Source: Amycolatopsis camponoti (GTDB lineage: Bacteria > Actinomycetota > Actinomycetes > Mycobacteriales > Pseudonocardiaceae). From it: DNA of 64,000 nucleotides. How positions within the stretch are numbered: the stretch's first letter is position 1; every line of letters begins with the position of its first letter. A model generated the notes under the pieces. The model had not been told where the DNA came from. It did not search any database and saw only the letters and a program-made list of their open reading frames with translations. The stretch covers positions 124,001 through 188,000 of the forward strand of contig NZ_CABVGP010000004.1 of assembly GCF_902497555.1 (NCBI RefSeq), given 5' to 3'. This document shows, piece by piece, positions 25,780 to 38,600 of the stretch. The translations under genes were made by a program, and so were the position numbers.

Positions 25780-27315
25780 ATGACCGTCGCCGTTCTCGGC
25801 AGCGGCCCCGTCGGCCAGACGGCCGCGCTGCTGCTCGCGCACTGGGGCGTACCCGTCGTGCTCGTCGACGAGCACGAGGTGCGCGACCCCGTCGGGTCCA
25901 AGGCCATCTGCCAGCAACGGGACACTTTGGACGTCTGGGCGTCCCTCGGCGCGGGCTGCCTCGCCGAGGAAGGGCTCACCTGGACGACCGCGCGGACGTT
26001 CCACCGCGACACCGAGCTGTTCTCGCTGAAGCTGCCCGACGGCGGCTCGGCCCTGCCGCCGTTCGTCAACCTCTCGCAGGCCCGCGTCGAGGAGGTCCTC
26101 GACGAGCTGATCGCGCGGCAGCCGCTGATCGACGTCCGCCGCGGGCACCGCGTCCGGCGCCTGACCCAGCCCGGCCGGGTGGTCGTCGAGTGCGACACGG
26201 CGGCCGGGCCGCGCCGGATCGAAACCGACTACGCCATCGCGTGCACCGGTGCGCGCGGCGACATCGTGCGACGGGCGCTCGGCCAGCGTCTCGACGGCGT
26301 GTCCTTCCGGGACCTGTTCCTGATCTGCGACATCCGCGCCGACCTGCCGGGCTGGGCGGCCGAGCGGCGGTTCTACTTCGACCCGCCGTGGAACCCCGGC
26401 CGCCAGGTGCTCATCCACCCGTGCCCGGACTCGGAGTTCCGCATCGACTGGCAGGTCCCGGCGGACTACGACCTCGCGGCCGAGGAGTCGGGCGGGGCGA
26501 TGGAGGCGCGGATCCGCGCGATCATCGGATCGGTGCCCTACGAGGTGATCTGGCGTTCGGTGTACCGCTTCCACACGCGGCTGGTCCCGCGGATGCGGGT
26601 CGGGCGGGTGCTGCTCGCCGGGGACTGCGCGCACCTCGTCGCGCCGTTCGGGGCGCGCGGGCTCAACTCCGGCGTGGCCGACGCGGAGAACGCGGCCTGG
26701 AAGCTGGCGTGGGTCCTGCGCGGCGACGCGGGGGAGGAACTGCTGGAGAGCTACCACACCGAGCGGCACGCCGCGGCGGTGGAGAACGCGGCCGTCACCA
26801 CGGCCACGATGGACTTCCTGGTGCCGCAGGACGATGAGCGGCACCGGCGCCGACTGGACGTCCTCACGCGTGCCGCACACGACCCGGCCGCGTGCGAGCA
26901 GGTCGACTCGGGCCGCCTGGCGGAGCCGTTCTGGTACGCGGATTCGCCGTTGACCACGACAGATCCGGGACGCCCGTTCGCCGGACGGCCGCCGCGAGGG
27001 GCGGTGCCGCCGCCGGGGCCGGGTGTGCTGCTACCGGACCTCACCGTCGCGAGTGGACGGTTGCGGGACCTGGCCCGGCGGGGGTTCCTGCTGCTGACGA
27101 CGCCGGGCGTGCGGGCGGAGGGTGCGCGGTCGGTGGGGATCCCGGTGGGCGGGGTGCTGGGTGCGCGTCCGGGCGAAGCCTGGCTGGTCCGCCCGGACGC
27201 GTACGTCGCCGCCGTGCTACGGGTAGGAGACCAGCGGGCTCACCTGGTGCCCGGTGTTCGCGGCGTCACCCGAATCGTTGATGACGTGGGCGATCGTGCC
27301 CACGCCACCGAGTGA
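25780..27315 (+). CDS. FAD-dependent aromatic hydroxylase-like monooxygenase
   Basis: 511 residues. FAD-binding motifs are GSGPVGQTAALLL at the N-terminus and AGDCAHLVAPFGARGLNSGVADAENAAWKL in the middle, as in MhpA/PheA-type phenol hydroxylases. The intervening DG motif is changed to CTGARGD, so the Asp that helps bind NAD(P)H and FAD is Thr. A thioredoxin-like C-terminal domain follows. The usual C-terminus would be near RPDAYVAAVLR, but the frame runs 33 residues further and overlaps the end of the convergent gene by 99 bases. It is co-transcribed with the MBL hydrolase under MarR control and is likely to act on a phenolic compound. Confidence 0.85.
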   Translation: MTVAVLGSGPVGQTAALLLAHWGVPVVLVDEHEVRDPVGSKAICQQRDTLDVWASLGAGCLAEEGLTWTTARTFHRDTELFSLKLPDGGSALPPFVNLSQARVEEVLDELIARQPLIDVRRGHRVRRLTQPGRVVVECDTAAGPRRIETDYAIACTGARGDIVRRALGQRLDGVSFRDLFLICDIRADLPGWAAERRFYFDPPWNPGRQVLIHPCPDSEFRIDWQVPADYDLAAEESGGAMEARIRAIIGSVPYEVIWRSVYRFHTRLVPRMRVGRVLLAGDCAHLVAPFGARGLNSGVADAENAAWKLAWVLRGDAGEELLESYHTERHAAAVENAAVTTATMDFLVPQDDERHRRRLDVLTRAAHDPAACEQVDSGRLAEPFWYADSPLTTTDPGRPFAGRPPRGAVPPPGPGVLLPDLTVASGRLRDLARRGFLLLTTPGVRAEGARSVGIPVGGVLGARPGEAWLVRPDAYVAAVLRVGDQRAHLVPGVRGVTRIVDDVGDRAHATE

Positions 27316-29430
27316 CACCGAAACGAGGTTGTGGAACCGGACCCCGCCGTTGTTCGGCACCTCGAAGGAGTGACTGGCCACAATGGACGGATTCGTGTTG
27401 AAGAAGCAGTAGCTGCCCAGGCCCCAGCCTTCGTGGCTGGTCACCGAGTCGGCCACCTTGTACGCCGCCCAGCCCTGCCGGCCGCCTCCGCTGGACCAGG
27501 ACGCCTGGTCCGGCGGGTCGTACGGCATCTCGTTCTGGAAGAAGTACGTCCGCCCGCCGTTGCCGTTCCACAGCACCTCGTACTGCTGGTAGTGCTCGAC
27601 GAACAGGCCGTACATGGTCACGTTGGCGCCGTTGACGACCAGGCCGTTCGCCGCGGTGTTGACGTTCCAGCCGACGCCGTTCGAGTGGTCGCCCCGCCAC
27701 AGCCACATGTGGTCGCCGATGACGTTGTTCGAGTTGACCACCAGCGTCTGCGTGGCCTTCCCGACGGCCGCGCCGCCGATCCGGAAGAACACGTCGTGCA
27801 GCGACGTCGGGTCGGCCGCGTGGTTGGCGTTCGAACCCGGCTGGCCGACCTGCACGAGCACCGGCGAGTTGACCGCGCCCGCGTCGATCAGCAGCCCGGC
27901 GATCTTGACGCCGTCCACATCGGACGTCGTGATCGCCGCCGTCCCGGTGGTGGGCATCAGCGTCGCCAGGCCGAGGCCGAGCACCACGGTGTCCGGGCGC
28001 GTGACGTTCAGCGCCTGGTCCAGGTGATAGACGCCCGGCGTCACCAGCAGGTTTTTGCCCGCGGCCAGAGCCGCGTTGATGGTCGCGGCCGAGTCGGACG
28101 GGTGCGCGACGTAGAACTCGCTGAGCGAGATCGACTGCCCGGCCGGCGCGCCGTGGCCCCAGCTCGTGCCCGAGGAGTTCTGCCGCAGCGCCGGGACGAA
28201 CACGTTGTAGCTGCCCGAGCCGTCGACGTAGAGGAACGGCTTCTCGCGGATCACCGGCGTCTGGCCGACGACCGTTTCGGGCGGGTTCGGGAACGACGCC
28301 GGCGGGGTGCCGGTCGAGCCGACGAACACCATGTTCCAGACGCCGCCCTGCCAGCCGCCCAGCTCGCTGTTGCGGGTGAGGAACTGCTGCTGCGAGCCGG
28401 AAACGGCCACGCCGTCGATCTTGCTGTCGGCGATCAGGCCACCGCTGGCCCAGCCGTCGCCGCCGTTCCACAGCTGGATCTGGCTGCCCTTGAGGTGCAT
28501 CCGGCGGTACGGCGCGGCCTGCGCGACGGCCCAGCGTTCGACCTGCCCGGCGGGCAGCGTCACCGAGAGGTTCTCGGCGGAGCGCCAGAAGTTCTGCGTC
28601 GCGTTGCCCTTGTTGGCCGGGTTGTCGCCCTGCTGCAGCCAGTCCGCTTCGACGCGGACGTGGCCGTTGAGGTTGACGTCGTCGGGGGAGAGGCCCAGGC
28701 CCGCGACCTGCTCGTAGAAGCCCAGGTTGACGTCGGCGGTGTAGTTCCCGGGCTTGAACAGCACGGCGTAACGCTCGTTGCCGAACTGGTTGGTGTGCTG
28801 CTGGTCCGCCAGCTGCGTCAGCCGGTTCTGGATGGTCGCGGCCGGGGTCGACGGGTCGAACACCGACACGTTCGGCCCGAGGTCCGGGTTGCGCGGGTCG
28901 GTCGGCGGGATGGTCGTCCCGCCGCCGGTGCCGTGCACCGCGACTTCCCAGAGCGAATAGCCGTAGCCGGTCGCCCGCTGGGTGCCGTAGACCCGCAGGT
29001 AGCGGGCGGTGCCGGTGACGGACACGGTCTGCGTGCCGCCGGCGCCGGTGGTGGTCGTGTACGCCGTAGTCCAGGTGTTCGCGTCCGAAGAGAGCTGCAC
29101 GCTGTACGCCTTCGCGTACGCGGCTTCCCAGCTGAGGACCACGTCGCAGAGCTGCTGCGCGGAGCCCAGGTCGACCTGCAGCCACTGCGGGTCGCTGAAC
29201 GCGCTGGACCAGCGCGTGCCGGCGTTGCCGTCGACCGCGGCGGACGCGGGCGTCCCGCCGTTTTCGGTCGAGGACGCGGTCGCCGTGTGGCCCTGCGCGA
29301 GGTTCGTGGTCCCGCACGCGGCGGCCTGCGCCGGAGCGGACCCGACCACCACCGCGGTGGTGACCGCGGTGACGAGGGTGGTCGCGAGAACGAGGAGGCG
29401 GTGTGCGGGGGAGAACGTCGGTGATCTCAT
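27217..29430 (-). CDS. Secreted discoidin-domain beta-helix enzyme, possible GH55-like exo-beta-1,3-glucanase
   Basis: 737 residues from the ATG at 29430; a start 45 bases upstream would precede the signal peptide awkwardly. A Sec signal peptide (ends AQA, about residue 36) is followed by an F5/8 type C (discoidin) domain (about 40-165, from NLAQGHTATASSTENGG to YSLWEVAVHG). A long beta-helical region has two halves, with ALFKPGNYTADVNLGFYEQVAGLGL-like and LLVTPGVYHLDQALNVTRPDTVVLGLGLATL turns. The two-helix plan resembles GH55 glucanases and fits the GH16 and GH3 neighbours, but I cannot name catalytic residues. I recall close homologues carrying the automatic label adenylyl cyclase; nothing here supports that. 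Confidence 0.75.
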   Translation of the reverse strand: MRSPTFSPAHRLLVLATTLVTAVTTAVVVGSAPAQAAACGTTNLAQGHTATASSTENGGTPASAAVDGNAGTRWSSAFSDPQWLQVDLGSAQQLCDVVLSWEAAYAKAYSVQLSSDANTWTTAYTTTTGAGGTQTVSVTGTARYLRVYGTQRATGYGYSLWEVAVHGTGGGTTIPPTDPRNPDLGPNVSVFDPSTPAATIQNRLTQLADQQHTNQFGNERYAVLFKPGNYTADVNLGFYEQVAGLGLSPDDVNLNGHVRVEADWLQQGDNPANKGNATQNFWRSAENLSVTLPAGQVERWAVAQAAPYRRMHLKGSQIQLWNGGDGWASGGLIADSKIDGVAVSGSQQQFLTRNSELGGWQGGVWNMVFVGSTGTPPASFPNPPETVVGQTPVIREKPFLYVDGSGSYNVFVPALRQNSSGTSWGHGAPAGQSISLSEFYVAHPSDSAATINAALAAGKNLLVTPGVYHLDQALNVTRPDTVVLGLGLATLMPTTGTAAITTSDVDGVKIAGLLIDAGAVNSPVLVQVGQPGSNANHAADPTSLHDVFFRIGGAAVGKATQTLVVNSNNVIGDHMWLWRGDHSNGVGWNVNTAANGLVVNGANVTMYGLFVEHYQQYEVLWNGNGGRTYFFQNEMPYDPPDQASWSSGGGRQGWAAYKVADSVTSHEGWGLGSYCFFNTNPSIVASHSFEVPNNGGVRFHNLVSVSLGGVGTIAHVINDSGDAANTGHQVSPLVSYP

Positions 29431-29662
29431 CTGCCTGCCTGCTGATCGAGGTGCGGGGAAGAGACCGCGCGGCAACGCCGGGCGGCGGCGGACCGGGCGA
29501 GCCCCACAGCTCGCGCCGGCGTCGGGTGGTGCGGCGGGTCCGCGGCCGCCTCATCCGCCCGGCGCCGTGAGCCGGAGGAGCGGTGCGAGGCGGGTGCGAC
29601 GGCGCGAACCGGTCATCCCGAAGGGGTGCGTGTCGCGGCGGAACGATCCCGGGTGGCGGTCA

Positions 29663-29676
29663 CGGAACCGGTTCCG
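29663..29676. promoter_or_regulatory. LacI-type operator candidate
   Basis: CGGAACCGGTTCCG is a perfect 14-base palindrome with a central CG, the common form of LacI-family operators. It lies between the divergent beta-helix and GH16 genes. The LacI gene at 34480 is the nearest candidate regulator. Confidence 0.45.
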
Positions 29677-29787
29677 ACGGCGGTTCGCAGTTAACAGCGC
29701 GGGGTTCGGCGGAGTCAAGGATCCGGCGGGGATTCGTTCTCCCGGACCAGTGTGCGGGGTGGTCCGCGACCGTCCGGCGCAGCGCCG

Positions 29788-29816
29788 TTGACATTTTACG
29801 GCTCTTTATTTATATC
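29788..29816 (+). promoter_or_regulatory. Promoter of the GH16-GH3 operon
   Basis: TTGACA (29788-29793) and TATATC (29811-29816) are separated by 17 bases, close to the sigma-70 consensus, in an AT-rich island. The transcript would start about 105 bases before the GH16 start codon. Confidence 0.7.
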
Positions 29817-29927
29817 CTGAACTAAGAGCGTGCCGAGGGCGGGACCCACACCCGCGCCAAGGACCACGTGAGCCGATCCGCGCCGGGGCAAGGCCGTCCC
29901 GGCGCCGGTTCGCCGTGGAGGTGCCCC

Positions 29928-31630
<1,703 letters not shown>

Positions 31631-31634
<4 letters not shown>

Positions 31635-34537
31635 GGCGGTTCGCCCTCGGTGCGGCGGTGGTGATGGGACTGCTCGCGGTCCCGCCGCTCACCGCCCAGG
31701 CGGCCCCGGCCCTGCTCTCCCAAGGGCACGCCGTGATCGCCTCCTCCACCGAAAACGCCGCTTTCCCCGCGAGCGCGGCCGTCGACGGCGACCCGGGCAC
31801 GCGCTGGTCCAGCCTGGCCGCCGACCCGCAGACGCTGCAGGTCGACCTCGGTTCGTCGCACAGCCTCAGCCAGGTCGTCCTCCAGTGGGAGGCGGCGTAC
31901 GCCACGGCGTTCACGATCCAGGCCTCGGCCGATGGCGGCCAGTGGTCCACTGTGTACTCGACCACGACCGGCACCGGCGGTACCCAGACGCTGCCGGTGT
32001 CCGGCAGCGGCCGCTACGTCCGGCTGACCACCACCCACCGCGCCACCCAGTGGGGCGTCTCGCTCTGGGAGTTCCAGGTCTTCGGCGACGGTTCGTCGCA
32101 GGCGTGCGGCAGCGCCGACGCGGCACTGCGGCAACCGGCGACGGCGTCGAGCGTGCAGTCGGACGCCTTCCCGGCGTCAGCGGCCGTCGACGGGGACGGT
32201 GGCACCCGGTGGTCGAGCCTGGCCGCGGACCCGCAGTGGATCCAGGTCGACCTCGGCAGCTCGCGGCCGGTCTGCGGCGTCGACCTGACCTGGGAGGCGG
32301 CCTACGCGAGCGCGTACACGATCCAGCTGTCCACCGACGGGACTTCGTGGACCACGGCGGCGACCGTGGCCGGTACCGGCGGCACCGAACACCCCGCGGT
32401 GTCCGGCACGGCTCGCTACGTGCGGATGACCGCGACCGCGCGGGCCACGCAATGGGGTGTCTCGCTGTGGGAGTTCGCGGTGCACACGACCGACGGCACA
32501 ACGCCACCACCGACGGGCTGTCCGTGGGTCGGCTCGACGGCCCCGGTCGCCGACCGCGTCACCCAGCTGATGGCGGCCATGACGGCGCAGCAGAAGATCA
32601 AGGTGCTGCACGGCAACGGCGCGACCGGGCCGTACATCGGCAACACCGACGCCGTGCCCGAGCTGTGCATCCCGGCCCTCGGCCTGCAGGACGGCCCGGC
32701 CGGGGTCGGCGACGGCCTCGACGGCGTCACCCAGTTCCCGGCGCCGGTGTCGGCCGCGGCGACCTGGGACACCGGCCTGATGAACCGGTACGGCTCCGCG
32801 ATGGGTGCCGAGTTCGCGGGCAAGGGCGTCGACATCGCCCTCGGCCCGACGATCAACCTGGTCCGCGACCCCCGGTGGGGCCGCAACTTCGAGACCTACG
32901 CCGAGGACCCGTACCTCGCCGGGGCGGCCGGGACGGCGACGATCCAGGGCATCCAGAGCCAGGGCGTCATGGCGCAGGCCAAGCACGCGGCGGCGTACAA
33001 CGTCGAGGCCGGGGCGTCGCGCGGGACGCCGTCGGACAACGTGATCATCGACGACCGCACCCTGCACGAGCTGTACCTGCCGGCGTTCCAGCAGGTGGCG
33101 AGCCAGGGGCAGGTGGCGTCGATGATGTGCGCCTACAACCAGATCAACGGCGTCCCGGCGTGCCAGAACAGCGGGGTGCTCGCCACGGCGATCAAGCAGG
33201 ACGCCGGCTGGGGCGGCTTCGTCGGCTCCGACTGGGGCTCGGCGACCGGCGGCCCGCGGCAGCTGGCCAACGGCGGGCTCGACATGGAGATGCCCGGCGG
33301 CGCGTTCTTCGGCCAGGGCCTGCTCGACGCCGTCTCGCGCGGTGAGGTCACGCAGGCGCGGGTCGACGACATGGTCCGGCGGGTGCTGACGCAGATGTTC
33401 AGGTTCGGCGTGTTCGATCGGGCCCGGCGCGGCACGCCGCAGTCGGTCGTGACGAACGCGGCGAACGTGACGACCGCCCGGGACGTCGCGGCGGCCGGGT
33501 CGGTGCTGCTGAAGAACACCGGCGTCCTGCCTTTGACCGCGTCGACGAAGTCGATCGCGCTGTCCGGCGGCGACGGGATCGACCCGCAGAACATCGGTGG
33601 CGGCAGCGCCAAGGTCAACCCGTCCCCGGCGTCGGTGAACCCGATCAACGGCATCAGGGCACGGGCCGGGTCCGGCGTCACGGTGTCCTATGTGGACGGC
33701 GCCGGTGAGCACGTGCAGACGCCGAACATCCCGGGCGCGGTCACCGCCGCGAAGGCCGCGGACGTCGCGATCGTGTTCGCCAGCTACGGCGAGTCGGAGA
33801 CGCAGGACCTCGACACGATCGACCTGCAGAACCAGCAGAACGACCTGATCGACGCGGTCGCCTCCGCCAACCCGCGCACGATCGTCGTCCTCAACACCGG
33901 CTCGGCGGTGACGATGCCGTGGCTGTCGAAGGCCGCGGCGGTCATCGAGGGCTGGTACCCGGGGCAGGAGAACGGCAACGCGATCGCGTCGCTGCTCTAC
34001 GGCGACGTCAACCCGTCGGGCAAGCTGCCGGTCAGCTTCCCGAAGCAGCTCGCCGACCTGCCGACGGCGAACGTCCAGCAGTTCCCGGGCGCCAACGACC
34101 GGATCGAGTACTCGGAAGGCCTCAACGTCGGGTACCGGTGGTACGACAGCCGGAACATCGAGCCGCTGTTCCCGTTCGGCTTCGGCCTGTCGTACACGAC
34201 GTTCGGGTTCTCGAACCTGGTCGTGTCGCCGCAGGGGACGAACGGCACGGCGACCGTGACGGCGACGGTGACCAACACCGGCCCCCGCGCGGGCGCCGAC
34301 GTCGTCCAGCTCTACGTCGGCCAGCCCGCCGGGAACGGCGAGCCACCGAAACAACTGAAGGGATTCAAGAAGGTGCAGCTCAACCCGGGACAGAGCCAGC
34401 AGGTGTCGTTCCCGCTCACCCCGCGGGACCTCGCGCACTGGACCGGGTCGTGGACGACCAACGCGGGCCAGTACCGGGTCTACCTCGGTGACTCCTCGCG
34501 CAACGTCCCGCTCTCGGCGGCGCTGACCGTCTCCTGA
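31631..34537 (+). CDS. Secreted GH3 beta-glucosidase with two discoidin domains
   Basis: 968 residues from the GTG at 31631, overlapping the GH16 stop; the much longer upstream reading frame is a shadow of GH16. Order: signal peptide (ends AQA), discoidin domains (about 26-155 and 160-290), GH3 N-terminal barrel (about 300-590), GH3 C-terminal alpha/beta domain and a fibronectin-like end (VTNTGPRAGADVVQLYV). The catalytic nucleophile is D534 in FVGSDWGSA; substrate-binding KHAAAYN and RWGRNFETYAEDP are present. The enzyme would release glucose from oligosaccharides made by the GH16 partner. Its first discoidin domain is about 70% identical to that of the GH16 protein. The 3' end overlaps the lacI gene by 58 bases. 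Confidence 0.92.
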
Positions 34538-35535
34538 GCCTCCCGGGTCGACTCCCGGATCACCAGGGAGGTCGGGACGATCAGCGGCTCGTCCGGCTGG
34601 GGTGCCCCACCCAGCTGGGCGAGCAGCTGCCGGGCCGCCGTCTCGCCCATCTGCCGCAGCGGCTGGCGGACGGTGGTCAGCGGGGGCTGGGTGTGCGCGG
34701 CCAGGGGGATGTCGTCGAACCCGACCACGGCGACGTCCGCCGGCACCGCACGCCCGGCCTTCCGCAGCCCGGCCAGCACACCGGCCGCGGTGAGGTCGTT
34801 GTGCGCGAAGACGGCGTCGAACTCCGGGCCGGTGGCCAGGAGCTGGAGGATGGCCGCCTCGCCGCTTTCGCTGGTGAAGTCGCCTTCGATGATCAGGTTC
34901 GGGTCCAGCGCCAGGCCGGCTTCGCGGATGACGTCGCGGAAGCCGTTGAGCCGGTCGCTGGTGCAGCCGAAGTCGCGCGGGCCGGTGACGGTCGCGAGCC
35001 GCGTGCGCCCGGTGGCGAGCAGGTGCCGGGCCGCGGACGCGCCGCCCTGCCGGTTGTCCGTGCCCACCGACGGGAACGCGGGACGGCGGCCGCGGTCGTC
35101 GATCACCACGACCGGCAGCCCGGAGTCGTGCAGCACGCGCAGGTGCCGCACGGCGTCCGGCGGTTCGACGAGCAGCAGCCCGTCGAACGCCTTCGCGGAC
35201 ACCTGCCGGGAGAACTCGCCGAGGGAGTCCGCGCCGCGGTTGGCCGTGGACAGCAGCAGGCCGTAGCCCTTGGCCTCCACGACGTCGGCGACGCCCTGCA
35301 GCACCTCGCCCATCCACGGCCAGGTCAGGCCCGGCACCAGCATCCCGACCGTGCGGGTCACGCCGCGGGCGAGCCCGACCGCGCCGGCGCTCGGGATGTA
35401 CCCGGTCGCCGCGATCACCTCGCGCACGCGGATCGCGGTCGCCGCGTCCACATCGGCTTTGTTGTTGAGCACCCTCGACACGGTCGTCTTGCTCACCCGC
35501 GCGCGGCGGGCGACCTCGGCGATCGTGACGCGCAT
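34480..35535 (-). CDS. LacI-family regulator of the glycan locus
   Basis: 351 residues. The N-terminal helix-turn-helix and hinge are typical: VTIAEVARRARVSKTTVSRVLNNKADVDAATAIRVREVIAATGYIPS. A periplasmic-binding-protein-like sugar domain follows (VGMLVPGLTWPW, FDAVFAHNDLTAAGVLAGLR, VVGFDDIPLAAHTQPPLTTVRQP). It would leave its operators when bound to a glycan breakdown product. It lies between the GH3 and lyase-like genes; a palindrome (38684-38703) before the latter and another at 29663 are likely targets. It may be transcribed from the lyase-like gene's promoter as well as its own. Confidence 0.9.
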   Translation of the reverse strand: MRVTIAEVARRARVSKTTVSRVLNNKADVDAATAIRVREVIAATGYIPSAGAVGLARGVTRTVGMLVPGLTWPWMGEVLQGVADVVEAKGYGLLLSTANRGADSLGEFSRQVSAKAFDGLLLVEPPDAVRHLRVLHDSGLPVVVIDDRGRRPAFPSVGTDNRQGGASAARHLLATGRTRLATVTGPRDFGCTSDRLNGFRDVIREAGLALDPNLIIEGDFTSESGEAAILQLLATGPEFDAVFAHNDLTAAGVLAGLRKAGRAVPADVAVVGFDDIPLAAHTQPPLTTVRQPLRQMGETAARQLLAQLGGAPQPDEPLIVPTSLVIRESTREAQETVSAAESGTLREESPR

Positions 35536-35611
35536 CCGTCCTCCCGGGCCGGCGAGACCTGTGGTGCCAAGGTACTCGCCCCGGGGCCCGCCGCGGGCGC
35601 TGCGAGATCGA

Positions 35612-38600
35612 TCAAGTCCGGACGGAAAGCCGCGTGAGGCTCGCATCGCCGCTTCGCCAGCCCGTCCGGACCGCCACGTACCGGGCCGGGCCGGAGCTCG
35701 CCGTCCGGTAGGTGACGCCGTCGACGCTGGTTTCGACGCTCGCCTTCGGCCGGCGTCCGGGTGTCCAGGCCAGTTCGACGGCGGAAACCGCCGTCACCGC
35801 CCCGAGATCTACGACCAGCCGACCGTCCGGGCCGGGCCGCCACGCCGTCGCCGGGTCGTCGTCGACGGCCGCCCCCGGGCTCGACATCCCGGGCGGCAGG
35901 GGCTCGGCGGGGAAGGTGGTCCGCCCGAGCGCGAGGTCGGCCAGGGGGTACGGCCGGACGTCGCCGAACACGACGGGCACCGTCCGGCGGGGCGGCAGCA
36001 GCACCGGCCGCGGGCGGCCGCCGTCCGGCGTCACGGTGACGACGACCGGGAGGAACCCCGGCGGCGCCGTCAGGTCGACCCGGCTCGCGTCGCGCACGAC
36101 CGCCTTCAGCCCGGCCGGTCCCCGCACGGTGAACCGCGGGGGCTCGATGCGGCCTTCCGCCGCGGCCAGCGCGTAGGAGACTTCGGTGCCGGTCCGGGTG
36201 ACGGTCTGCTCGCCGCGGTAGAGCCGGTAGGTGCCGCCGTCCTGCGGGAGGGTCGCCGTGCCGGTCGCCGCGGTGCCGGAAAGGTTGACCAGCACGAGGA
36301 AACCGTCGGTGACGCTCGCGCGGACCGCGCTCGCCGTGGTGGTGGCCTTGGGGCGGGCGGCGAGCTTCGCGAGGTCCTCGGTGTGCGGGTACAGCTCGGC
36401 GAGCAGGGGCGCGGCCGGCCCGTCGGAGAGCGTGACGCGGTCGGCGGTGACGGTGAGCGGGTTCGCGCTCTCGACGAGGACCCCGGCCCGGCCGTCGATG
36501 TCCAGCCGGCCCTTCGTGCTGCGCAACGCGGGCACCGGGTAGGTCGCGACTGTCGTCCAGGTCGCGCCGTCCGGCGACGTCTCGATCCGGTACTTGCGCC
36601 CGGCGGCCGCTTCCCAGCTCAGCCGCACACGGTCGAGGGTCTGCGGGGTGCCGAGGTCGACCGCGAGCCAGCTGTCGGCGCGCGGACGGTCCGATGTGGA
36701 CACTGCCCAGCGGGTGGCCGCGTCGCCGTCGGTGGCGTACTTGGCTTCCTTGCCCGAGCTTGCCGAGGACGCCGACGCGGTTCCGGCTCGCGCGAGGTCC
36801 GGGCCGTCGCCGTCGCGGACCTCGAAGGCCCAGAGCGAATAGCCGTACGTCGGGTCCGGCTGGACGCCGAGCATCCGGACGTGCCGGGCCGTGACCGGGG
36901 TGAACGTCAGGTCGTCGGTCCGGGCGCCGGTGGGCGCGGCCGTGGCCTTGAGCGTGACCTTGCCTTCGGCGGCGGTGTAGGTGCGGTCGCCGTCGAGACC
37001 GGGGACGCCCGGCATGGCGAGGTTGTAGACGTTCAGGACGCCTTCGCTCTCGGCGACGCCGGTGCTGGCGTACACCGCGGCACCGGTGGGAAGGGTGGCG
37101 AGCGCGGCGTACCCGGCGTCGAAGCGCAGGACGCCTACGGTGCCGTCGAAGCCGTCACGGACCTTCTCGTAGGTGGTGGCGTGGCGTTCTTTGACCGCGA
37201 TGTTCGTGGCCGGGAGCAGCATCGGGTTGGCGCCGCCGAGCACGAACAGCCAGTCGTCGTGGTGCGGCTGCCAGGCGAACTTCACGAACCCGGTCTTGGT
37301 CACGGTCGCGGCCCAGGCGGCGGGGGAGCGGTGGGCGAGGAGGCCGGGCGCGGCGCCGAAGTCGGCGACCCCGGCGGCGTGGGCGTCGAACTCGCTCGTG
37401 CTCACGGGCTCGATCGGGCCTTGCCGCGCGCGCCATTCGTGCAACAGGTAGCTGATGGCCAGTTCGGCGCGGGCCTCGGGCTCGTACTTCGGTTCGCCGG
37501 AGAACTTCGTGATCCGGTCGGCGGGCGCGTAGGCCTGGTAGGGCTCGAGCCGCGCGGCGAGGTCGGCCTCGGCGCGGGCGGCATGGCGGTCGCCGAGCAC
37601 CTGGGCGCGGAAGGCCAGCGGGATGACGTCGCGGCCGTAGAGGTGCTCGCGGTCGGCGACCATGGGCATCAACGGCTCGCCGGCGTCGCTGGTCATCAGC
37701 AGCATGGTGCGCCAGAGGAGCTCGCCGTTCGGCTGGGCGGTGAGGACTTCGGGCAGCGGGGCACCGGCCGCGAGGAAGTGCATCGCGTTCCGGCCGGAGG
37801 TGCGCCACAGCTCTTCCTGGTAGTGCGGGCCGAACGAGCCGTGGTTCTCGACGAGGAAGGTGTCGTAGAGGTTGGTGGCGGTGTTCGCGCTGATCGGGTG
37901 GCCGTCGACGAGCCGCGGGTTGGCGAGGTCGGCGGCCGGCAGCCCGGTCTCGTTGCGGCTCCACGCACCGAAGGCTTCGCGCCAGTCCTTCGCACGCGGG
38001 TCGCCCGGCGCCCACGCGAGCGCGGGGGCGAGCGACTGGGCGTAGACCCCCATCTCTTCGAGCTTGGTGTCGCCGACGAAGCCACCCTTCAGGCCGTTCG
38101 GCGTCCAGCTGCCGGAGGTGGGGTCGTCCGCGGTGCCGAGGGCGGTCGTGTAGGCGGCCTGTTCGGTGGTGATGCGCTCGACGTTCCGTTTCGTGGCGTC
38201 GTCGAGGTCCGTCCACAGGAGACGGGCGGCGAGCAGGAAGTACGACTGGAAGGTGGTGTCGAAGAACAGCTTCCGGCCCCACTCGGTGCCGCCGGTGAGC
38301 AGGTTCGACGCGGCGAAGTGCTCGATGGTGGCGAGGGTGTGGGCCTTGAGGGTCGCCTGGCTGACGCCGGCGGTGGTCTCGTCGTAGCCGGGGCGGGTGA
38401 GCAGGAGGGCGTTGCCGAGCACGACGGCGAAGGTGAAGTCCTTCGCGGGGTAGATCCCGGCCGTGGCGTCGAACTGCTGCTCGGCCCAGCGGGTGTGCCG
38501 GAGCAGCACGCGCAGGTAGGTGGCGGCGACGGGATCGGGCGGTCCGCCGGGTGCCTGCCCGCTCGCCGCGCCCGTGGCCGCCGCGACCCCCGGCAGCAGT

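Larger units (their letters stand above)
29431..29927. other. Divergent regulatory region of the glycan locus
   Basis: 497 bases without a credible gene. It contains a perfect palindrome (29663-29676), a good sigma-70-like promoter (29788-29816) and an unusually AT-rich block (29788-29825) before the GH16 gene. Short ORFs in it have no family features. Confidence 0.6.

Noticed and set aside
27217..29430. Label adenylyl cyclase for the beta-helix protein
   Set aside because: No cyclase domain motif; the protein is secreted with a discoidin domain and beta-helical repeats.
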